Below, in pieces: positions 37,792 through 51,341 of a stretch of 64,000 nt of DNA. The notes beneath the pieces were generated by a model that was not told the origin of the DNA, did no database searches, and saw only the letters and a list, made by a program, of their open reading frames with translations. Within the stretch, counting starts at the first letter, position 1; every line of letters starts with the position of its first letter. Made by a program: the position numbers and the translations under genes. The stretch lies in the NCBI RefSeq assembly GCF_003600355.1, contig NZ_CP032416.1, forward strand, positions 1,632,183 through 1,696,182. The letters are read 5' to 3'. The DNA comes from Clostridium fermenticellae (GTDB lineage: Bacteria; Bacillota; Clostridia; Clostridiales; Clostridiaceae).

Positions 37792-39411
37792 TTATAGTTT
37801 TCTTAACCTTCTTACAATATCCTCGTATTCTTTCTCGAGTTCATCTTTATTACAATTTTTAAGTGACATTTGAGTAACTATATAGGTAAGCTTCATCTGT
37901 AAAATTGATTTTTCTATACCAGTATCCTTTTGCTTTTGTGGCACTTTTTTTATTTCTTCAAATTCCTTTAAATTTCCCTCAAATTCTGTTATTTTTTTAT
38001 TCTGAATTATCAGCAGTCTATCAGCTGTAGCATTTATAAATGCTTTATCATGTGAAACATAAATTACTGTTCCTTTGTAATCTTTCAAAAAATTTTCGAA
38101 TACTTCAATGGATTTTACATCGAGATAATTTGTAGGTTCATCAAATAAAAGTACATTTGCATCTGATACAAAAAGCTTGGCAAAAGAAACCCTTACTCTC
38201 TCTCCACCACTCAATGTGCTTACCTTATTATAAATTTTATCACCACAAATTAATAGTTTAGCTAAAGTTCTTCTAACTTCACTTTCATCTTGAACACTAT
38301 TTTTCATAACATTTTGAAATACCGTTTTATCAAAATTTAGGATACTTAAATCCTGATGAAAATATCCAATAGTAGCCTTTGGTACAATATGAATATGTTT
38401 ATCTTTTTTGTCTATTAAATTTAGAAGTGTAGTTTTTCCAGATCCGTTACACCCTACAATTGCTGTTTTTAGTCCATTACATATTTTGAATTTAGCATTA
38501 CAAAATATCTGTTTATTACCATATTCAAAAGATAGATCAGAGCCGGACATTATAATTTTATTTTCAGGAGGATTAGTAAGTGAAAAATCAATTCCTATAT
38601 TAAAAATCCTATCAGGCCTTTCCTTAATTTCAAGTTTTTTAATACGCGACTTTATCCTTTTTAATGAACTATCCACCTTTTTCTTTTTCTCACTAACTTT
38701 GCCCTTGTGAAGTCTTGCCTCTGAATTTCCCATTCTATTTGGCGCCTTCTTTATAGATTTTGATTTACTGTGAACACCCATCATTGCTTTATGAAGTCTT
38801 GTTTTCTCTTCAATATATTTTTCATATTCTTCTCTCTGTTTCTTTAATTCTAAGACTTTTTGTTTTTTATAAGAAGAATAATTTCCATAATAAAGAGAAA
38901 GCTTTCCATTATTTATTTCTACGATTTTATTACAGATGCTATCCATAAAGTCCCTGTCGTGGCTTATCAAAACAAGTGTTCCTATTTTCATAAACTTTTC
39001 TTTTAGAATACAAATACTTTTATAATCCAAATTTGAAGTTGGTTCATCAGTCAAGAGAAGTTCACTATCTTTACTTAATTCATCTGCGATATTAAGCTTT
39101 GCACATTCACCACCGCTTATATTTTGTGAATTAAATTTATTATGAACTTCAAATTCTTTAAATAGCTTTCCAGAACCATTTATATTTTTGTCTAGAAACT
39201 GCTTAATATATGCTATAGAAGAATATCTTTTTACAATCCCCATATCTATATCTATATCTCCTGACAATATATTTAAAAATGTAGTTTTTCCGGCACCATT
39301 ATCCCCTATAACTCCTACTTTATCTCCAGTTTGTATTTTAAAATCATTAACTGATATAATTAATCTATCACCATAATATTTCTTTAAATTTACAGCTTCT
39401 AAAATTAACAT
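37792..39411 (-). CDS. ABC-F protein, antibiotic-resistance (ribosome protection) type
   Basis: About 539 aa. Two ABC domains with no membrane helices: GDNGAGKTTFLNIL, ISGGECAKLNIA and LLTDEPTSNLD in the first, GCNGSGKTTLLNLI, LSGGERVRVSFA and LFDEPTNYLD in the second. The linker between them is long and Lys-rich (about 180-290), as in Msr/Vga/Lsa-type proteins that displace macrolides, lincosamides, streptogramins or pleuromutilins from ribosomes. No tail like that of Uup is present. I start at the ATG at 39411 after GGAGAG. An ATG 21 codons upstream lacks a site. Drug specificity cannot be read from sequence. Confidence 0.82.
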   Translation of the reverse strand: MLILEAVNLKKYYGDRLIISVNDFKIQTGDKVGVIGDNGAGKTTFLNILSGDIDIDMGIVKRYSSIAYIKQFLDKNINGSGKLFKEFEVHNKFNSQNISGGECAKLNIADELSKDSELLLTDEPTSNLDYKSICILKEKFMKIGTLVLISHDRDFMDSICNKIVEINNGKLSLYYGNYSSYKKQKVLELKKQREEYEKYIEEKTRLHKAMMGVHSKSKSIKKAPNRMGNSEARLHKGKVSEKKKKVDSSLKRIKSRIKKLEIKERPDRIFNIGIDFSLTNPPENKIIMSGSDLSFEYGNKQIFCNAKFKICNGLKTAIVGCNGSGKTTLLNLIDKKDKHIHIVPKATIGYFHQDLSILNFDKTVFQNVMKNSVQDESEVRRTLAKLLICGDKIYNKVSTLSGGERVRVSFAKLFVSDANVLLFDEPTNYLDVKSIEVFENFLKDYKGTVIYVSHDKAFINATADRLLIIQNKKITEFEGNLKEFEEIKKVPQKQKDTGIEKSILQMKLTYIVTQMSLKNCNKDELEKEYEDIVRRLRKL

Positions 39412-39726
39412 AAAAAAATCTCTCCTTTGCAAATGCTGGAAAGATAAATGAATATACAATATAAACTTATGCAAAAAGACATAGGTATCCTGTAGTAATT
39501 AATATTTCATTTAAACTAATCCAGCAAAAAATAATGGTATAAAACCATAAAATTAATTTCTAAAATACTGAATTAGTTAATCTTCATTAATTACATACCT
39601 CATTCTTTCTTAATATATTTACATTTTACTATATGTAAATATATTTTGCAATTACTTAATTATTTTATATAATATAGTAGGCATTAATGCAATTATAATT
39701 TTGCAACATTACTAGGAGGTATTACT
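39412..39726. other. Divergent promoter region, ABC-F / HAD phosphatase
   Basis: About 315 bp of AT-rich sequence. It holds the promoter of the HAD gene on the right and an unresolved leader for the ABC-F gene on the left. Resistance-type ABC-F genes are often controlled by leader-peptide attenuation; I see no clear leader peptide with its own ribosome site here. Confidence 0.5.
39646..39673 (+). promoter_or_regulatory. Sigma-A type promoter of the HAD phosphatase gene
   Basis: TTGCAA (39646-39651), 16-bp spacer, TATAAT (39668-39673), about 50 bp before the start codon. Confidence 0.6.
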
Positions 39727-40377
39727 ATGAAAAAATATGATACTGTTATATTTGATTTAGATGGGACGCTGCTTGATACACTTGAAGATCTCACAGACAG
39801 CGTAAATTTTGCATTAAACTTATATGGATTTCCACTTAGAAATATAGACGAGATAAGACAATTCGTAGGAAATGGTGTTGCTCGTTTAATTGAACTTTCT
39901 ATTCCCTGCGGAATTGATAATTCAAATTACAAGAAATGTCTTGAAGACTTTCGAGAACATTATTCAAAAAATATGCAAAATAAGACTGCTCCCTATGAAG
40001 GAATCATGGAACTTCTGAAACAATTATCAAATAAAAACTATAAAAATGCAATAGTATCAAATAAATTTGACACAGCTGTAAAAGGACTCAATGAGCTCTA
40101 CTTTAAGAGATATATAAAAGTTGCAATTGGAGAATCTGAAAATATTAGTAAAAAACCAGCTCCTGATGCTGTATTCAGGGCTCTTAAAGAATTAGATTCC
40201 AATATCGAATATGCCATTTATGTTGGTGACTCAGAAGTAGATATCATGACAGCTAAAAATTCAGGATTAAAATGTATAGGAGCAGCTTGGGGATTTAGAG
40301 GCAGAGAATTTTTAAATAAGAAAGGTGCAGATTTTATTATTGACAAGCCAGAAGAATTGTTAAAAATAATTGAATAA
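39727..40377 (+). CDS. HAD-superfamily phosphatase, phosphoglycolate phosphatase / PpaX-like
   Basis: 216 aa. HAD motif I FDLDGTLLDT (Asp9 nucleophile, Asp11), an alpha-helical cap (about 15-85), motif II IVSNK, motif III Lys in SKKPAPD and motif IV YVGDSEVDIMTAKNSG. This is the Gph/PpaX subgroup. It could hydrolyse phosphoglycolate, pyrophosphate or other small phosphates, and the exact substrate cannot be decided. The ATG lies 7 bp after AGGAGG. It converges with the rRNA operon. Confidence 0.85.
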   Translation: MKKYDTVIFDLDGTLLDTLEDLTDSVNFALNLYGFPLRNIDEIRQFVGNGVARLIELSIPCGIDNSNYKKCLEDFREHYSKNMQNKTAPYEGIMELLKQLSNKNYKNAIVSNKFDTAVKGLNELYFKRYIKVAIGESENISKKPAPDAVFRALKELDSNIEYAIYVGDSEVDIMTAKNSGLKCIGAAWGFRGREFLNKKGADFIIDKPEELLKIIE

Positions 40378-40384
40378 AAGTCAT

Positions 40385-40420
40385 AAAAGACACTAACAAT
40401 GATTTATGTTAGTGTCTTTT
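40385..40420. terminator. Bidirectional terminator between HAD gene and rRNA operon
   Basis: AAAAGACACTAACA and TGTTAGTGTCTTTT form a perfect 14-bp stem with an 8-base loop and T-runs on both strands. It should end both the HAD transcript and the rRNA transcript. Confidence 0.85.
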
Positions 40421-40433
40421 TCATGTATAAATA

Positions 40434-40549
40434 CCTGGCGATGACCTACTCTCCCGCAGGGCTGCCCCTGAAGTACCATCGGCACAATAAAGCTTAACCT
40501 ACCTGTTCGGTATGGGAAGGAGTGTTGCCTTTATGTAATAACCACCAGA
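40434..40549 (-). rRNA. 5S ribosomal RNA
   Basis: The complement carries the 5S core (on the plus strand CTCCCGCAGGGCTGCCCC and GTACCATCGGC are seen, near the 3' end of the gene). Pairing of CCTGGCG and the complementary CTGGTGG-type end gives the terminal stem. It is the last gene of the rRNA operon. Confidence 0.93.
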
Positions 40550-40872
40550 TTGCTGATTGCTTCTAAACCTTTGATTTAGATAAAGAATCAGTACTCCCCA
40601 GCTTTGCTGGGTGAGTTTCCTGTTTAAAAATTACTATAAACTCCGCATATCTTCGTCAAATATCTCACTGCGGTACTCATTTACATTAAGTAAACTCCGT
40701 TCCCCGCTTCAATATTTTCCCCGATCTGCCCGTTTCTACTAATTTTTATGCATTGACTAAAACTCTAATAAAATTTATACTAACCGGAGGTTTACAAATA
40801 AATCCCGGCTACTTGAGATTGTTCTCTCAAAACTGCACAGTAAAGATAGAAGAAATTGATTAAGAAAAGTAA
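40550..40872 (-). other. 23S-5S internal spacer
   Basis: About 320 bp with no tRNA gene. It holds a block (40624-40752) related to the 16S-23S spacer and a GTTCTCTCAAAACTGCACAG segment that mirrors CTGTGCAGTTTTCAAAGAAC in the other spacer, probably part of the processing stems or antitermination box. Confidence 0.7.
40624..40752 (-). repeat. Spacer repeat, copy in the 23S-5S spacer
   Basis: This block of about 125 bp (TAAAAATTACTATAAACTCC, later GATCTGCCCGTTTCTACTAA) is a diverged duplicate of 43781-43905. They share start, end and many internal words such as TATAAACTCCG, CCCGTTTCTA and the GTACTCA/ATACTCA core. Confidence 0.75.
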
Positions 40873-45733
<4,861 letters not shown>

Positions 45734-46192
45734 TAATTTCTTATATAAAACTCTTATTCAGAGTTTTGAGTTCAACTTAAGCTCATTTACTTTACTTTCA
45801 AGCTAAGCTGCCAAAGCAGCTTTCAAAAGAATTGCTGGTTTATTTTTACTCTTCTCTGTTTGATTTTCAAGGTTCATCGCCGCTTCATCCAAGCGACTTA
45901 TACATCTTACCATGCACTCTCTAAACTGTCAAGAACTTTTTTTAAATTTTTTTAATTACCATTAAATATAATTAAAAATTCCTCTAAAAACTTTTCCTGG
46001 CTACCACTTGAGTTTCCCTCAAGCGACATGAAATATGATATCATCTTTCATTGAAATATAAATTTATAAACATTATCATCACATAAAATTAAATCAATTG
46101 CTCTTTCATTCACCAGCATTCTTTAACTATTGCTTATAGTGACACGCCAGATATAGTTTACCTTTAAATTCATTAATAGTATACAAATAACA
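45734..46192. other. Upstream leader of the rRNA operon
   Basis: About 460 bp without a gene. The part next to 16S holds the leader with short stem-loops (CAAAGCAGCTTT) and a box resembling the spacer antitermination element. The promoter lies near 45.9 kb. Farther upstream (46000-46190) I see only AT-rich sequence before larC ends. Confidence 0.6.
45904..45932 (-). promoter_or_regulatory. rRNA operon promoter
   Basis: On the minus strand TTGACA (45927-45932), 17-bp spacer, TAAGAT (45904-45909), preceded by an A/T-tract that could serve as UP element. Spacing and consensus -35 fit a strong rRNA promoter. Confidence 0.8.
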
Positions 46193-47386
46193 TCAATCTA
46201 TATTTTGTTTATATATTGATTTATAAATCCTATCTATGGGTATATCTTTTTCTTTTGATATAATTTTACATTCCTCGTATTCAGGTTTATACTTAATAAG
46301 TTTTCCTTTATAATAAGATTTTTTTATTGTTATATCACCATATTCAGTTTTAACTTTTGAAAAACTTCTATCAAGCATTATCTTCCTAACTTTATACCTT
46401 CTTACCCCTATAGATGTTGTATTATTAAAAATAATATCTAAAATATCCTTTTCACTTTTATCATTTGTGAGAACACTTAATTTTATACCTGGTCTCCCCT
46501 TTTTCATAAATATTGATGTTTTATAAACATCAAGCGCGCCTACTTCAAAAAGCTTCTCTTCAACATAACCATATAGTTCAGGATTCATATCATCTATATT
46601 GGTTTCAATGATATACTGTTCATCTATACTTTCTTGTATATCTTTTTCTCCTAAATATAGCCTTAACACATTTGGAATCTTCAAATCATTATGTCCTATG
46701 CCATAACCAGTATTTTTAATAAGGAAATCAATTTCTTCAGTAAATTCATCCACATTTGCTTTAAGTATTGCTGCTCCAATAGGTGTTGTTGTTTCAAATT
46801 GAACTATTCCAATTTTTATTGGAACATCTTTTAGTATCTCTGCTGTTACAGGTACTGGTACTGGCATTACTCCATCAGCACATTTGGTAAATCCTCCACC
46901 TACTTGAACTTTAGATGATATTATCCTATCTATTTTTAAATAATCTATACATATTGCCGCTCCAACAATATTTAAAATTAAATTTACCTCTCCCACTTCA
47001 TGAAAATACACCTCATCCATTGTTTTTCCATGAAGTCTTGCTTCTGCTTCCGCGATTTTTGTAAAAGTTTTAAGGCTATTATGCTTAACATTATCATTTA
47101 AATCACTTAAATTTATTATATGCTTTATATACTTTAAATTCTTATGATCAATATGTGTATGATTACGCTCATTACCTTCAATACTGTCATTTAATTTAAT
47201 ATCCACTCTTGTTCCATTGATACCCATTTTGCACACTTTATTAATCACAATTTTATACTCAAAATCAATATTCAACTTCAATAATTCACAAATTAAATAT
47301 TCTTTTGGGACACCTAAGTCTACAAGTGCAGCTAAATTCATATCACCACTTATTCCACAAAAACAATCATAATATAATATTCTCAC
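46193..47386 (-). CDS. larC: LarC, nickel insertion protein for the nickel-pincer cofactor
   Basis: 397 aa. LarC inserts nickel into the pyridinium dithiocarboxylate precursor to make the cofactor of lactate racemase and related LarA enzymes, using CTP. The family start LYYDCFCGISGDMNLAALVD is clear, as are MDEVYFHEVGEVN, ETTTPIGAAILKA and NIDDMNPELYGYVEEKLF. In Lactobacillus the two halves are joined by programmed frameshifting, but here the whole protein is in one frame. The start is GTG, 8 bp after GAGGAG. No larA, larB or larE gene lies in the window. Confidence 0.92.
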   Translation of the reverse strand: MRILYYDCFCGISGDMNLAALVDLGVPKEYLICELLKLNIDFEYKIVINKVCKMGINGTRVDIKLNDSIEGNERNHTHIDHKNLKYIKHIINLSDLNDNVKHNSLKTFTKIAEAEARLHGKTMDEVYFHEVGEVNLILNIVGAAICIDYLKIDRIISSKVQVGGGFTKCADGVMPVPVPVTAEILKDVPIKIGIVQFETTTPIGAAILKANVDEFTEEIDFLIKNTGYGIGHNDLKIPNVLRLYLGEKDIQESIDEQYIIETNIDDMNPELYGYVEEKLFEVGALDVYKTSIFMKKGRPGIKLSVLTNDKSEKDILDIIFNNTTSIGVRRYKVRKIMLDRSFSKVKTEYGDITIKKSYYKGKLIKYKPEYEECKIISKEKDIPIDRIYKSIYKQNID

Positions 47387-47412
47387 TTCATATTCTCCTC
47401 TTATTTCTTTTA

Positions 47413-47558
47413 ATAGAGTTTATAATTTCAAGCTTAACTTATGCGTAGACCGGGATTTTCAAAATACCGGGCTTTAGAATTACTAAAAGCATTTATAGTA
47501 CCGAATTTTGGCAGCATCTTCCGGGGTATGGATTAACTTTTCATTTATAAACCCTATA
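47413..47558. repeat. Palindromic repeat with altered centre (copy C)
   Basis: About 146 bp. The ends ATAGAGTTTATAATTTCAAG and TTCATTTATAAACCCTATA belong to the family, but the centre (GAATTACTAAAAGCATTTAT) is different and shorter. It lies between larC and the DUF1858 gene. Directly after it, 47559-47583 repeats the apical-loop motif of the full-length copies (TGTTTGAGCCTGCAAGTT), so the region is probably a rearranged copy. Confidence 0.7.
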
Positions 47559-47583
47559 CATGTTTGAGCCTGCAAGTTTATAA

Positions 47584-47844
47584 TTACTTACTATATCTAG
47601 CCTTCATTTTTTTCTCAATTTTTTCCTTTAGCTTCCATTTTAATTGATAAACAAGAGATATCCCATTTAAACTTTCTATTAGTTTGTCTACATCTATTCC
47701 ATGAACTGCAGCAGCCTCTTCTATACTCTCATTTTGAGATGAAGGACATCCAATACAACCCATACCAAGCTTTCTTAATATATCAACAGCCTTAGGTCCC
47801 ATTTTAATCACGTCTTTTATCAAAGTATTTTTGCTAACTTTCAT
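47584..47844 (-). CDS. DUF1858 domain protein (small redox-disulfide protein)
   Basis: About 86 aa. The sequence VSKNTLIKDVIKMGPKAVDI and LRKLGMGCIGCPSSQNESIE is the DUF1858 pattern, in which the CxxC (GCIGC) is thought to form a redox disulfide; the domain is often found with hybrid-cluster or Fe-S proteins. I prefer the second ATG (47844), 9 bp after AAGGAG, over one directly abutting the ribosome site. It has an extra Lys-rich C-terminal tail. Confidence 0.8.
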   Translation of the reverse strand: MKVSKNTLIKDVIKMGPKAVDILRKLGMGCIGCPSSQNESIEEAAAVHGIDVDKLIESLNGISLVYQLKWKLKEKIEKKMKARYSK

Positions 47845-47923
47845 GATAAACATCTCCTTATTAAAGTCAATATGCTTCAGTTACTCTTCATTTTAATTAT
47901 AATAAATTAAAAAATTATTACAA

Positions 47924-48184
47924 TATAAGGTTTGTAATTCCAAGCTTAACTTAACCTCTAACCGGCGTTTCCAAAATTTAGGCACATTAAAAAATTTTGT
48001 AGTAAATCTTAGCGAAGCGTTCTTAAAAATCTTAGTAGATTATATATGTCTGAGTGCAACGAGTTTATATAATCTGCTTAGATTTTTTTAAGCGCAAGCT
48101 TAGACTTACTAGAAATTTTTTACGTGACGTATTTTTGAAATCCCGGCCGGAGCATAAGTTAAGCTTTCAGTTACAAACCCTATA
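47924..48184. repeat. Full-length palindromic repeat (copy D)
   Basis: 261 bp, from TATAAGGTTTGTAATTCC to CAGTTACAAACCCTATA. It is the same orientation as copy A and shares GGCACATTAAAAAATTTT, AATCTTAGTAGATTATATAT, the loop TGTCTGAGTGCAACGAGTT and AGAAATTTTTTACGTGACG with it. It ends 5 bp from the stop codon of the GtrB-like gene. Confidence 0.85.
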
Positions 48185-48188
48185 TCTA

Positions 48189-49169
48189 TTAATCTTTTTT
48201 AATACTCTCAGCTTCCTTCTCTTTTATACTAAAGTTATTATCATTTATTCCTATAGTCTTATTTACAATAAACAGAGGCCTATTTTTAACCTCCTCATAT
48301 GTTCTTGCTATATACTCACCAATAATGCTTATCTGCATCATAATAATACCTGAACAAAATAATATTACTATAATCATTGAAGTCCAGCCTTCGACCGGTC
48401 TTTTAGTCGTTATTTTAAATACAATCCAGTAAACTATATTAAAGAAACTAAATAGAGCTATAGATAATCCAATTATATTAAATATCTTTAATGGTTTATA
48501 AGAAAAAGAAATCACCGCATCTACAGCAAGCCTTACTAACTTTGCAAAATCATAATTTGTTTTTCCAGTGTTTCTAGGCAACCTATCAAATTCAACACAA
48601 GTAGACTTAAATCCAATCCAATGAGTTAACCCCCTGAAAAACCTATTGTGTTCTTTAAGTCTATTAAATTCATTTACAACATTTCTACTCATAAGCCTAT
48701 AATCTCCAGTATCAAAAGGAATTTCAATATTGCTAAAATATCTCAAAAACCTGTAAAACAGTTTCGAAGTAGCTCTTTTTATAAAAGTTTCTTTTTCCCT
48801 TTTACTTCTTTTTGCATATACTAAATCATACCCGTCTAAATATTTACAATACATATCTTTAATAACTTCAGGAGGGTCCTGCAAATCTGCATCCATAATT
48901 ATTACAGCATCTCCACTCGCATAATTTATTCCAGCTGTATTTGCCATTTCATGTCCAAAATTTCTTGAAAAATCAACAAGCTTCACTTTAGCATCTACAT
49001 TGCACAACATTTCTATTTTATTTACAGTTTTATCTTTACTTCCATCATTGACAAATATAATTTCATATTTATCAGTAATAGACTGTAAAACATTATTTAA
49101 CCTATTGTATAGAGGTTCAATATTATCTTCTTCATTATAAGAAGGTATTACAATACTAAGGTCAATCAT
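48189..49169 (-). CDS. GtrB/DPM1-like family 2 glycosyltransferase
   Basis: 326 aa. The GT-A domain shows IVIPSYNEEDNIEPL, a DxD in IMDADLQDPPEV and DTGDYRLMSRNV, typical of polyprenol-phosphate glycosyltransferases. Two C-terminal membrane helices (about 230-290) anchor it. It would load a sugar on undecaprenyl phosphate at the inner face of the membrane. It is the last gene of the exopolysaccharide operon, 70 bp after the BcsB-like gene. The ATG follows AAGAAGGAG. Confidence 0.88.
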   Translation of the reverse strand: MIDLSIVIPSYNEEDNIEPLYNRLNNVLQSITDKYEIIFVNDGSKDKTVNKIEMLCNVDAKVKLVDFSRNFGHEMANTAGINYASGDAVIIMDADLQDPPEVIKDMYCKYLDGYDLVYAKRSKREKETFIKRATSKLFYRFLRYFSNIEIPFDTGDYRLMSRNVVNEFNRLKEHNRFFRGLTHWIGFKSTCVEFDRLPRNTGKTNYDFAKLVRLAVDAVISFSYKPLKIFNIIGLSIALFSFFNIVYWIVFKITTKRPVEGWTSMIIVILFCSGIIMMQISIIGEYIARTYEEVKNRPLFIVNKTIGINDNNFSIKEKEAESIKKD

Positions 49170-49239
49170 AAAAATTCTCCTTCTTTAAATATTTATTGCT
49201 TTTCTATTTATATAACTTAAAAAATACAAACACACTTTT

Positions 49240-51330
49240 CTATTTGAATTTTTTATTTTTATATAGATATAATGCTACTGCAACTATGCTGAATGCTAAA
49301 AACATTCCCATAAATCCAACAAACATTTTTCCATTAGTATTTATATTTTTAAATTCATTGTAAACAAAATTAGTTTTATCTTTTTTAAACTGGAAAGTCT
49401 TTATGTTTCCAAAGTTATCTATTAATGCACAATCTCCCGAAAGTTTTGATATCTGATTTGTCGAAGATAAAAATACTAGTGATTTTAAAAGCAAATCTTT
49501 ATTTGGAGAAGTTAACACTAAAGCAGCTTTGTCTTTATCGTAGGGAGATTCATCAAACTGAAAAATTGATATATTTGAATTATAAGGTTCTGTTAAATAT
49601 AATTTTTCAGTTCCTATAAAAGACTTATAATTATCATTATATCTAAACCATAACCTGGAATTTAAGGTTTTAATAAGCTTGTTATTCTCTGGAGTACCAT
49701 ATACTATTAAATTCATATTATTATATTTATCTGAAAAATTTTTTTCATTTATAACCTTTAAAATTCCATTATTATAACATATATCTCTTCCCATATATGA
49801 AAAAATCTTACTTATTCCTTCAATCTCATTTTCAGATAAATTTTCTGGTACTACAAAAGCAATATCATTAAATTGTCTTTCTGAAACAAAGGGTTCAGGA
49901 TAGGTATCAAATTTATAAAAATCAATTTTATTGCTTGGTATATATATATAAGAATCCCCCGTTACAAGAGCCCACGGTGTTTCTTCCTGTCTAAATTCAC
50001 AGGTTGAATTTTTCTGTTCTAGATCAAATGCAATTTTTATGTCTATATTACTTGACATATTTACATCCTTAGGTATATTAAGTTCCAATTGGTCACCGTA
50101 AGCCAGATCCTTATCAAGCTTCTTACTCCCTATAGGGATACCGTTTATGTAAATGGTCAGCAAGGATCTATCAAAATCCAAATTTTGCGAATACCTCATA
50201 AATAGCCTTATCTTAGCACCACTTGCCAAAGTTCTGTTAGCCGGGAGACTATAGCTTATTGAACCACTTTGTCTAAAGGGTCCTTTTAACTGCATTTCAT
50301 CTAATCCTAAATCTTTAAAGGTAAGCTTTGACGACTCTTCTTTGATCTCATTATCTACTTTTACACCATTATCTAGTTTAAAGGTATCCGTATTTATTTG
50401 TGTAGCTAAATCCTTATTCATCAATAATTTTACAGCATTTATCAACATATTTCCATTTTCACTTACTATTGAAATCAATTTATTGTTGTCATTAAAGGGT
50501 GAATCTGATTTTCTTATAAACGCATATTCTTTATAATCCTGCTTGCCAAGTCCACTGTATTGAGATTTAATTTTATCCGGCAAATCATTGAATCCACCTA
50601 TATATATAATATTTTTATCACCTGGTATTGAAGAATATTTAACAATTAATCCATTGTAATCTTCACCTTTATTCACCTCTCCTAAATAAGACTGAAGCAT
50701 TAAAGCAGCCGTTAACTGTTCTTCTTTGTAATTATCCGGGATAGCTATTACTGTATTATATTTATTATTTTCATTCACCTTATTAAAAGGATACGGAAAT
50801 TCTGATATGTTGTTTGTACTTTCCTTATACATGAATCCCATAAGTATATTTGAAGAACTTTTTAACGTTATCCAATTGCCATTATTAACATCATCGGTAC
50901 AAGGTTTATCTGATATTCTAGAATAAGTTTCTATTTTGAATTCATTAAGTCCCGTTTTAATTAATGCAATTGGTATTGTAACTTTAATATTTTGTTCCTC
51001 CTCCGTATCCTTATAAAACACCCTTGCAGAATAAAAAGGAGTCCCATTTACAGAAAGTGTAATTGTCGCATTTTGTTTTTCAGTGATAAGTTGACTTATA
51101 TAAAAGGCTACATTTGCTTCCAATGATTTTACAACTGAATAATCATCTACATTAAAATATAAAGAATGAGATGAAAATACGCCTTTAAAATTAATATCAC
51201 TCCCCAAATTAAAAGTTTTATATTTCATATTATCAGATGCTGCATATACTATTAAGTGGCTGCATCCAATATTTATAGTAAATACTACTAAAATAATCAA
51301 TGCATATATTGAACATTTATGTTTGTTCAT
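49240..51330 (-). CDS. BcsB-like cellulose-synthase-associated protein
   Basis: About 696 aa. A signal peptide (about 7-30) precedes a beta-sandwich and carbohydrate-binding-like repeats of the BcsB family (GVFSSHSLYFNVDDYSVVKS, ATITLSVNGTPFYSARVFY, FRQSGSISYSLP), and a single C-terminal membrane helix (MFLAFSIVAVALYLYK) anchors it with the bulk outside the cell. BcsB partners with BcsA in guiding a nascent beta-glucan away from the membrane. The gene is 9 bp downstream of the BcsA-like gene. The ATG at 51330 follows AAGGAGG. Confidence 0.85.
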   Translation of the reverse strand: MNKHKCSIYALIILVVFTINIGCSHLIVYAASDNMKYKTFNLGSDINFKGVFSSHSLYFNVDDYSVVKSLEANVAFYISQLITEKQNATITLSVNGTPFYSARVFYKDTEEEQNIKVTIPIALIKTGLNEFKIETYSRISDKPCTDDVNNGNWITLKSSSNILMGFMYKESTNNISEFPYPFNKVNENNKYNTVIAIPDNYKEEQLTAALMLQSYLGEVNKGEDYNGLIVKYSSIPGDKNIIYIGGFNDLPDKIKSQYSGLGKQDYKEYAFIRKSDSPFNDNNKLISIVSENGNMLINAVKLLMNKDLATQINTDTFKLDNGVKVDNEIKEESSKLTFKDLGLDEMQLKGPFRQSGSISYSLPANRTLASGAKIRLFMRYSQNLDFDRSLLTIYINGIPIGSKKLDKDLAYGDQLELNIPKDVNMSSNIDIKIAFDLEQKNSTCEFRQEETPWALVTGDSYIYIPSNKIDFYKFDTYPEPFVSERQFNDIAFVVPENLSENEIEGISKIFSYMGRDICYNNGILKVINEKNFSDKYNNMNLIVYGTPENNKLIKTLNSRLWFRYNDNYKSFIGTEKLYLTEPYNSNISIFQFDESPYDKDKAALVLTSPNKDLLLKSLVFLSSTNQISKLSGDCALIDNFGNIKTFQFKKDKTNFVYNEFKNINTNGKMFVGFMGMFLAFSIVAVALYLYKNKKFK

Positions 51331-51341
51331 CAATTTCCTCC

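Noticed and set aside
39412-39474. 21-codon extension or leader peptide of the second ABC-F gene
   Set aside because: It is in frame with the main gene and has no ribosome site of its own, so a leader peptide is not supported.
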